Position numbers and translations under genes: made by a program | NCBI GenBank assembly: GCA_039029915.1 | Contig: JBCCFD010000285.1 | Coordinates: 1 to 10,120, forward strand | Length of the DNA stretch: 10,120 nucleotides | Direction of reading: 5' to 3' | Source of the DNA: QQUD01 sp039029915 | GTDB lineage: Bacteria > Chloroflexota > Anaerolineae > Promineifilales > Promineifilaceae | The notes under the pieces: model-generated | Database searches by the model: none | What the model was told of the DNA's origin: nothing | What the model saw: the letters and a program-made list of their open reading frames with translations, nothing else | Shown here: positions 1 to 5,628 of the stretch, one piece after another | How the letters are laid out: each line of letters begins with the position of its first letter | Position numbering within the stretch: the stretch's first letter is position 1

Positions 1-641
1 CCCTGGGCACCAACGGCTTTCTCCAGCATCTTAAACCAGATGCGTTATGGATAGATTGCAGCACGCTCAATCCAACCTTTGTCAAAGAGATAAGCCAGCA
101 TGCCCAAGACAACAACATCCGATATCTAGAGGCACCCGTGGCGGGCACAAAGCCACAGGCTGAGGCAGGATCACTAATTTTCTTCGTGGGTGGACACTCA
201 GGCCACATGGTTGAAGTTGACACGTATCTCCAAATGATGGGTCAAAAATCCATTCATATTGGAGAAGTTGGCAAGGCCTCCTCTTTAAAGCTGGTTGTCA
301 ACTTAATGTTAGCCACTTCTATGGCCACATTTGCAGAGGGCATCGCATTTGGGGAGGCGCTGGGCATTTCGCAAGAGCAGCTATTTAATGTGCTCATTGG
401 TGGTCCAGTTACACCACCTTATTTGGCTTCAAAGAGAGGCAAGCTAGAGAAACAAGACTATTCACCCCAGTTCCCACTCAAGTGGATGCACAAGGATCTA
501 CAAATGGTTGCCTTAGCCGCGTATGAAAATGATGTCCCCATGCCGCTAGCACACGCCACGAAAGAGCTTTATGCACAAGCCATCAAATCAGGTCATGGCG
601 ATCAGGATTTAGCAGCAATATATGAATATTTGTCTGGTTAA
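1..641 (+). CDS. NAD(P)-dependent beta-hydroxyacid dehydrogenase (3-hydroxyisobutyrate dehydrogenase / 6-phosphogluconate dehydrogenase-like), 5'-truncated
   Basis: The gene runs in from the left edge; the first complete codon is at 3 and the TAA stop is at 639-641, leaving about 212 residues. Enzymes of this family oxidise a beta-hydroxyacid (or reduce the matching semialdehyde) with NAD(P) in the cytoplasm. The visible part begins late in the Rossmann domain, with the substrate-loop motif WIDCSTLNP followed by EAPVAGTKPQAEAGSL and a FFVGG strand, both typical of the family. The helical C-terminal domain follows, with GKASSLKLVVN, whose second Lys (codon 288-290) matches the catalytic lysine. 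The N-terminal GxGxxG nucleotide-binding loop, roughly 75 residues, lies outside the window. A GTG at 138 could start a shorter frame, but the family motifs continue upstream of it, so the protein is truncated by the window edge, not internally initiated. The substrate cannot be told: it could be a 3-hydroxyisobutyrate, tartronate semialdehyde or succinate semialdehyde enzyme. It converges on the next gene with a 13-bp gap and no visible terminator. Confidence 0.88.
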   Translation, partial: LGTNGFLQHLKPDALWIDCSTLNPTFVKEISQHAQDNNIRYLEAPVAGTKPQAEAGSLIFFVGGHSGHMVEVDTYLQMMGQKSIHIGEVGKASSLKLVVNLMLATSMATFAEGIAFGEALGISQEQLFNVLIGGPVTPPYLASKRGKLEKQDYSPQFPLKWMHKDLQMVALAAYENDVPMPLAHATKELYAQAIKSGHGDQDLAAIYEYLSG

Positions 642-654
642 TGCGTTGTTCAAA

Positions 655-2076
655 TTAGGTGGTGGCCTCGTAGCGGAGTAAGTAACCCTCACCGCGAGCG
701 GAAAGAATGTACCGAGGCCGTTTGGGGTCTGTTTCGATTTTTGTGCGTAAGCGATTTACTGCTTTTTCAACCACCGCGCGAGATTTATTTGGCCCCCACA
801 CGTTTTTCAGTAAATCACCAATTGTGCAAACCTGATTGGCATGCTCAATAAAGTAAACTAAGAGTCGATTTTCTAGTGGGGTTAGCCTAACCAGGGTGCC
901 ATTTGCCAATTTGACCGTGCGCTGTTCCTGAATGTATTGGAACATTTCCTCTTCTTCAGGAGCAGCCGGCTGCTCTGGTTTGGGCTGGCTGTCTTCATTA
1001 GCAAACCGAGTCACCCAATATTTAAAGGTATCGGCGAAAGGCACCATACGGCCGTTTCTCTTTTCAATGAGCCCAACATGCCGCTTAAGCTGATTCAGTA
1101 AGATTCGATCGAGTTCAGATTCACCATTCTCATTGGCAAGCGACAGGACAACGGTCCGTTCATCAGAAGAGAGGCGATCAAACAGCTGTCGACTCAGTCC
1201 TTTGGCGTGCTCATCAAAGCGAAGATCCCCCGCGGTATCTTCATAAATTTCATCAGGATCACTCAAAAGTTTTGCCGAAACGAGATGTCCTAATCCCATT
1301 TTAAGCAAGTCTGGATGTCGACCCGCTTCTTTAAGTAGAAACTGAATATCTTCCTCGTTGAGTGCAACGGCCGTTTCCAAGTCGTCTGCACATTCACACA
1401 GGGCGATCGCTTCTGACTGGGCCAATAAGCCCAAGGGCAAATTATGGAAAAAGTTAGCAAAAGGCGATATGGCTTGCGTCGAATCACCGCTTTCACGGCG
1501 CACAATTTGCTCCGTTAGCGACACCAAGGAGTCCGTGCTACCGATCACAAAGGCCAGCGTATCCCGGTAGCGATTGGCCAGCGCCCTAAGCCAATCTAAA
1601 TCACGGCTGGTCAGCGTTGGAATCAAGACATCAAAATCATCAATCACAAAAACCAGTCGATTAAGCTGATCGTCTTCGGTTAAGAGTTCAATCGCTTCAT
1701 CAAGCTCATCAAATAGTTCATTTGCATTTTCAAACTCATCTAAATCTTCAATTGGGGAAAAGCCCGCTTGAGAAACGGCCGTGTTAAACCGCTCTATCAT
1801 GAACCGCCAAAAACTCTGTGAATCAAACGCAGATAATTCAACGAGCCTCACCCAGACATAAAGCCCACTGGCATCTTGCCGAAGCCCAATTTTTTGATCA
1901 TAAATTTGATAAAGGAAAGAGGTTTTGCCCTGACGCGGTTCCGCCGTAATATTGCAGTTTTGCGGCGTCTCGCGGCCAAGTTTATCATCGATCCAGTTCA
2001 AGGCATTCTGTCGACCAAAAAATAAGTTCGCGGTCCAGGCTGGATCGCGGCTTAAAAATGAGCTTCTATTATTCAT
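655..2076 (-). CDS. P-loop ATPase with C-terminal OmpR/PhoB-type winged-helix DNA-binding domain (putative transcriptional regulator)
   Basis: The protein has 473 residues from ATG 2076. The N-terminal half is an AAA/STAND-like ATPase: a FFGR lead-in at 19-22, a Walker A-like loop AEPRQGKTS at 45-53 (Ala replaces the usual first Gly), and Walker B FVIDDFD at 143-149. The last 80 or so residues (about 391-473) form an OmpR/PhoB-type winged helix, shown by LTPLENRLL, NVWG, VNRLRTKIE and YILSARGEGYLL. A linker near 375-390 is rich in Pro and Glu. There is no receiver domain, so the ATPase module probably replaces it as the input. I infer an NTP-controlled DNA-binding regulator in the cytoplasm. 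ATG 2076 is chosen because GGAG lies 6 nt upstream; ATG 2088 and an upstream frame to 2193 lack such a site and run further into the preceding gene. Its start overlaps the stop of the upstream RSH-ATPase gene by 8 nt, so the two are probably translationally coupled. The ATPase region resembles that fused to the RSH protein, suggesting the products interact. The targets are unknown. Confidence 0.85.
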   Translation of the reverse strand: MNNRSSFLSRDPAWTANLFFGRQNALNWIDDKLGRETPQNCNITAEPRQGKTSFLYQIYDQKIGLRQDASGLYVWVRLVELSAFDSQSFWRFMIERFNTAVSQAGFSPIEDLDEFENANELFDELDEAIELLTEDDQLNRLVFVIDDFDVLIPTLTSRDLDWLRALANRYRDTLAFVIGSTDSLVSLTEQIVRRESGDSTQAISPFANFFHNLPLGLLAQSEAIALCECADDLETAVALNEEDIQFLLKEAGRHPDLLKMGLGHLVSAKLLSDPDEIYEDTAGDLRFDEHAKGLSRQLFDRLSSDERTVVLSLANENGESELDRILLNQLKRHVGLIEKRNGRMVPFADTFKYWVTRFANEDSQPKPEQPAAPEEEEMFQYIQEQRTVKLANGTLVRLTPLENRLLVYFIEHANQVCTIGDLLKNVWGPNKSRAVVEKAVNRLRTKIETDPKRPRYILSARGEGYLLRYEATT

Positions 2077-5000
2077 GTATGTCTCCATTACGTTTTTCTG
2101 TTGGGGGTTGGGATTGGGTGCGAATGAGATAGGCCAAGGAGTAGTTGGCCAATAGCCAATTTTGGCAAAGCGGAATACGAATTTGGTACGCATTGCTCTG
2201 CTTTCGCAAGGTATCTATTTTGTGTAAATTTAATATGGCCTGATGAACTTCATCGGGCGTTAAGATCGACTGGAACCGATCAGCTAGCGCTTGAATCGAA
2301 ACAGTTTCTGAAGTTTGCGTAAATTCAGCAACGGCCGTTAAAACCCACAGCTGATTTCGTTGATGACCGTGCTCAAAGCCGGTCGCATTTCCCCATAAAT
2401 GATTAAAAAACTGTTCGCCTTGCTGAGGCAACCAGTCCATAAGCAGCTTTTCTAAATCGCCCTGCTCAATCAAGATGCGTTCTTCTCGAGTGACGTGACT
2501 GACCAGTTCGCCGCACAGCCACTGCAAATAGTATGGGTGACCTGCTGAAAGCTGGAGCAGCGCATTAACAACGTCTTCAGAAAACTCTACCTGCTGAGCT
2601 GGTTCTACGATGAGCTGGCGCGCTTCGGAGGCCCGTAAAAACTCCATTTTCTGATGGCGCACCACTTCCAGCATAAACGAGGTATCTGGCTGGGCCAGCA
2701 AATGATCTAAAATGCCCCCGCCGCTAAAAATAACGCTGATCCCGCCCCGATGCTGAATGAGGCTCCTAAAGTAGCGCGTGATATCAGCTAGCGGAATTTC
2801 TGGTTCGGTCAATTCGGTAAGCAGCTGAAACTCATCAATAATAAGCACCAAATGCTTTTGCTGAAGAATTGGTTTGTTTTCGATAAAGCCTCGAAAATAG
2901 CCCAGCGGGTCTCGGCGCATTCGGTTAATTTTTGGGGGCTGGGTATTGGGTAAATTCAAGGACTGAATGATAGATTTAAGAATATCACGCAGGAAAAAGG
3001 TGGTGGAACGGCCGCTCAGCCGCTGCATATCAACAAAAGCCAGCACGTAATCATCGCTGTTCATAACTGTCTGCTGGAACTCAAGCAAAAGCGATGTTTT
3101 GCCAATGCGGCGTGGCCCCCAAAGTAAAACAGCCTCCCCCGGTCCCGTACTGCGAAGATTTTCTAAAAGCTGGCGCAGCTCAGCGCGACGGCCGTAAAAT
3201 GCTTTACCCCGCACGGGTCTCAACGTGTAAGGATTGCCAACGGGTACGGCTTGTGGCTGACTCGTTTCTTCCCCTTTGGTCACGCGAATGTAGACGCGCT
3301 CTACGTCTTTTACTTCTTTAAGTTGTCGTTGAAGCTCTCCCTGCTGACTACGCGCAACGTCCCCCAAACCAATGCGAATAAATGCCGTTCCATCCTGCAT
3401 TCGGCCAGCGTGGAAGCTGGTCATGTTGGTTTCAGAAAGGCTAATGACCTGACTAACATCGGCAACGAGCCCCGGCCGATCGATGCACTGTAGCTCAATA
3501 ATGGAGCGATAGCGCATGTTGACCGTGTTCCAGTCCGCATTGACCAGCGGGCGCAAAAATCGAATGCGCGGACAGTCAACTCGATGAACAGTTACGAGTC
3601 GTCCTTTGGTCACGTACGCTACGATGGCATCAGGGGGCATCGGATTACAGCATCGACCTAGCCGCTGCGGCAAATCAGCCTGTGTCAACGAGGCGACGGT
3701 CGCTTTTAAAGCCGGTTGCCGATTCAGCGGGTCGAGCAGCGGTATCAGCTGCTCGCTCACTTCAGACGCTTCGCGCTGACGAATACCCACGGCGATCAGT
3801 AAATTTTGTCTTGAGTCGTACCCCATGCGGTGAGCAACGGCCGTTAATGGCTCAGCCGCCTGTGAAAATAGGATTTGCTGGTTGCGCTCCTTGAGACAGG
3901 CATCGACTAAGCTCCACCCTAAATCAGCTGCATCGGATGGGTTTTCCCGCTTCAACCAGCGGCGAATGGCCGTTCTGGCTCGTTTCGTTTTTACAATATC
4001 TAACCACTCTGCAGAAGGGCCAATATTGGTTGTGCCCGTCAGAATTTGGATCACATCCCCCGTTTCCAGTGTGTGGTCGAAGGCCACATTACGGCCGTTA
4101 ACCAGCACCCCCGTACATTGATTCCCCAACGCCCAATGAACCGCATACGCAAAATCAATCGTTGTACTGCCCTCGGGAAGCTGAATCAAATCCCCTTCCG
4201 GGGTCACAACAGTGACCCGCCCCTCAGGCGGCTCATGCCACTCCCCAAACTGGGGTAACAACCGAATTGGCACCTGCTGCCACTGCGCCGTCAGACCGTG
4301 ATCGGCCACCAAGTTCATCGGTCGTGTACGAATAGAAACTAGCTGAAGAGAATCATCCGGCAAGCGAACGCGGGTATGAATGCCCCGATAGCCATTTGGC
4401 TTGGGAGAGGCAATAAAATCTTGGAATTGGGAAAATTGGGGTTGGAAAAGCTGGTGAATATACCCTAAGGCTTGGTAGCAAGCCCCTTCGTTTTCGGTTT
4501 CAACCACAATCGTTTGAATCGCGGACCACGGCAACGGCCGTTTTGCTTGGGCTGTCTCTTGCCTAAAAAGATCATAAATGCTTTTAGGACGGCTATTGGT
4601 GTTGATGAGCATCCCTTTGCTAGAGAGATGGGTTTCGATTTGGGTTAAAAGCTGGGAGAGATTGTCGTTTTGTTGCGTTGAGGGGTAACGGCCGTTGAGT
4701 TCTTCATACTGCTCGGAGTGCAGAGTCAAAAAAGCGAGGTCTTGGAGCTTTCGTTTGACTAACCTCATGCCCAAGCGCTCCGCAAACGGCACAAAAATGC
4801 GCATGGTAGTTGTGGCAAATTCCTGCTGCCGAATTGGGTCAAGACAGTGAATAGTGGGGAAATTATGCAGCTTATCTGCTAGCTTAACCACGACGGCCAG
4901 CGGTGACTTCTGCAAAATCATGGCCACCCACGGCAACTGGGCCATCACATCATCTTCAGAATCTCCTCGCCCTGCGGCCAGCATTGGCCCCATTCGCCCT

Positions 5001-5332
5001 AATCGGGAAATATCGTGCACCAAATCAGCAACATCTGCACCAAACATTTTGGCAATCGCCCCATCTTCCACCGGGTGCGCATAATTCGGTTTGTGAACAT
5101 CATGCAGCAATCCCGCTAGTAAAACGGGCAGCGGAGCCCGCCAGCCAGCTAAAATTTCAGCAACGGCCAGACAATGGGTGATATAAGGTTTATCATCAAG
5201 GCGATCAAACCCGCTGTGGAGCTGTTCGGCAAAGGCGATCCCTTCTCGTAGGCGCAAAATTTCGACGTCGCTAAGATAACGACCGGTAAGACGAATAAGC
5301 CAATCTGAGAGATGGGTGCCACCTGAAACCAT
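2069..5332 (-). CDS. RelA/SpoT homologue (long RSH) fused to a C-terminal AAA/STAND-type ATPase domain; probably catalytically degenerate
   Basis: The protein has 1087 residues from ATG 5332. Domains in order: HD hydrolase-like (about 25-190; YITH with H53, HDVHKP at 77-82, KLADKLHN at 150-157), RelA/SpoT synthetase-like (about 230-350; SRPKSIYDLF, FIASPKPNGY, IRT), TGS (about 372-435), helical region, Zn-finger with RCCNP (Cys561-Cys562) and VHRVDCP, ACT (about 608-690), then an added ATPase (about 705-1080; YGRRAEL, Walker A GPRRIGKT at 739-746, Walker B LVLIIDEFQ, PYYLQWLC). Ordinary long RSH proteins end after the ACT domain at about 700-750 residues. RSH enzymes make or hydrolyse (p)ppGpp. 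Here the hydrolase Glu-Asp pair is Lys81-Pro82 and the synthetase catalytic Glu before QIRT reads Leu, so activity is doubtful, while the putative HD metal ligands remain. A GTG at 5368 would add 12 residues, but it lies inside a perfect palindrome and has no ribosome binding site. The ATG start also gives H53/H77/D78 numbering identical to Streptococcus Rel as I recall it. First gene of an operon with the ATPase-winged-helix gene. Confidence 0.9.
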   Translation of the reverse strand: MVSGGTHLSDWLIRLTGRYLSDVEILRLREGIAFAEQLHSGFDRLDDKPYITHCLAVAEILAGWRAPLPVLLAGLLHDVHKPNYAHPVEDGAIAKMFGADVADLVHDISRLGRMGPMLAAGRGDSEDDVMAQLPWVAMILQKSPLAVVVKLADKLHNFPTIHCLDPIRQQEFATTTMRIFVPFAERLGMRLVKRKLQDLAFLTLHSEQYEELNGRYPSTQQNDNLSQLLTQIETHLSSKGMLINTNSRPKSIYDLFRQETAQAKRPLPWSAIQTIVVETENEGACYQALGYIHQLFQPQFSQFQDFIASPKPNGYRGIHTRVRLPDDSLQLVSIRTRPMNLVADHGLTAQWQQVPIRLLPQFGEWHEPPEGRVTVVTPEGDLIQLPEGSTTIDFAYAVHWALGNQCTGVLVNGRNVAFDHTLETGDVIQILTGTTNIGPSAEWLDIVKTKRARTAIRRWLKRENPSDAADLGWSLVDACLKERNQQILFSQAAEPLTAVAHRMGYDSRQNLLIAVGIRQREASEVSEQLIPLLDPLNRQPALKATVASLTQADLPQRLGRCCNPMPPDAIVAYVTKGRLVTVHRVDCPRIRFLRPLVNADWNTVNMRYRSIIELQCIDRPGLVADVSQVISLSETNMTSFHAGRMQDGTAFIRIGLGDVARSQQGELQRQLKEVKDVERVYIRVTKGEETSQPQAVPVGNPYTLRPVRGKAFYGRRAELRQLLENLRSTGPGEAVLLWGPRRIGKTSLLLEFQQTVMNSDDYVLAFVDMQRLSGRSTTFFLRDILKSIIQSLNLPNTQPPKINRMRRDPLGYFRGFIENKPILQQKHLVLIIDEFQLLTELTEPEIPLADITRYFRSLIQHRGGISVIFSGGGILDHLLAQPDTSFMLEVVRHQKMEFLRASEARQLIVEPAQQVEFSEDVVNALLQLSAGHPYYLQWLCGELVSHVTREERILIEQGDLEKLLMDWLPQQGEQFFNHLWGNATGFEHGHQRNQLWVLTAVAEFTQTSETVSIQALADRFQSILTPDEVHQAILNLHKIDTLRKQSNAYQIRIPLCQNWLLANYSLAYLIRTQSQPPTEKRNGDIHE
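2083..2086 (-). promoter_or_regulatory. Shine-Dalgarno site deciding the start of the ATPase-winged-helix gene
   Basis: On the minus strand GGAG is followed by the 6-nt spacer ACATAC and then ATG 2076. It lies inside the end of the RSH-ATPase reading frame and overlaps the alternative ATG at 2088, which itself has no purine-rich site upstream. This supports initiation at 2076, with the start codon overlapping the upstream stop (ATGAATAA), an arrangement typical of translational coupling. Confidence 0.65.
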
Positions 5333-5338
5333 AGCTGT

Positions 5339-5367
5339 ATGATAGACAATTAATGTCGTTTTGTCCA
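5339..5367 (-). promoter_or_regulatory. Candidate promoter of the RSH-ATPase operon, predicting a leaderless transcript
   Basis: On the minus strand TGGACA (5367-5362, 5 of 6 matches to TTGACA) is separated by exactly 17 nt from TATCAT (5344-5339, 5 of 6 matches to TATAAT). Standard spacing puts +1 at 5332, the A of the chosen ATG. This fits the absence of any ribosome binding site before that ATG. The -35 element lies in the centre and proximal arm of the 22-bp palindrome at 5355-5376, so a protein bound there would block the promoter. It is read by eye against sigma-70 consensus and not tested. Confidence 0.5.
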
Positions 5368-5376
5368 CAAAACGAC
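5355..5376. promoter_or_regulatory. 22-bp perfect inverted repeat, candidate operator of the RSH-ATPase operon
   Basis: The + strand reads GTCGTTTTGT, centre CC, then ACAAAACGAC: ten-bp arms with no mismatch and a 2-nt centre. It lies 22 bp upstream of ATG 5332 and covers the proposed -35 element. The centre is too short for a good RNA loop and no T-run follows on either strand, so an operator for a dimeric regulator is more likely than a terminator. The regulator is unknown; the winged-helix product of the same operon is one candidate, although OmpR-type domains more often bind direct repeats. Confidence 0.6.
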
Positions 5377-5628
5377 GGATTTGTATTAGGACTTGTCAAA
5401 AAAATTATCTAAATGCTATCATGTCATCAAGATTATCTTATTGCCAACTTTCTGCAGAACAAAAAGGCCTTTGAAATATAGCAGCTTTAGAAAAGTCTTC
5501 GTTCTCCTATAAGTCAATCACATTTGCAATGGCGTTTTTCAAATTTCTTTTTGTGATTTACTCAAACAATTTCATCAGCAGTTCCATTTTTTCAAAAAAA
5601 CAAAAATAACAAAGGATAAGTGCCAGCT
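5377..5628. other. AT-rich divergent intergenic region
   Basis: This non-coding stretch separates the minus-strand RSH operon from the plus-strand DUF4139-like gene. It is clearly more AT-rich than the genes and contains no ACGGCCGT. I see no credible small ORF or RNA gene. A TTGACA on the minus strand (5399-5394) lacks a -10 at the right distance. A minus-strand TTGATG/GATAAT pair (5430-5425 and 5409-5404) has only a 15-nt spacer. A small palindrome AAAGGCCTTT sits at 5463-5472. I could not place a convincing promoter for the plus-strand gene. Confidence 0.6.

Noticed and set aside
642..654. A terminator between the two converging genes at the left
   Set aside because: The 13-bp gap has no inverted repeat or T-run, and I see no clear hairpin just inside either gene end.
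1403..1410. One GCGATCGC (cyanobacterial HIP1) at about 1403
   Set aside because: A single copy is no evidence for HIP1 enrichment or a cyanobacterial origin. The enriched palindrome here is ACGGCCGT.
2077..2193. Longer N-terminus (up to 39 residues) for the ATPase-winged-helix protein
   Set aside because: It would overlap the RSH-ATPase coding end by over 120 nt and has no ribosome binding site. The extra residues are a Pro-rich out-of-frame reading of the RSH C-terminus.
4854..5181. Plus-strand open frames opposite the HD region of the RSH gene
   Set aside because: They lie wholly antisense to a well-supported gene, show no family motif and are explained as mirror frames of its codon pattern.
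5333..5368. GTG at 5368 as the start of the RSH-ATPase gene (12 extra residues)
   Set aside because: It lies within the 22-bp palindrome, has no ribosome binding site, and would be upstream of the predicted transcription start. The ATG at 5332 gives domain numbering that matches known Rel proteins.
5355..5376. The 22-bp palindrome as an intrinsic terminator or RNA hairpin
   Set aside because: The loop is only 2 nt, the stem is AT-rich and no T-run follows on either strand. Its place over a promoter fits an operator better.
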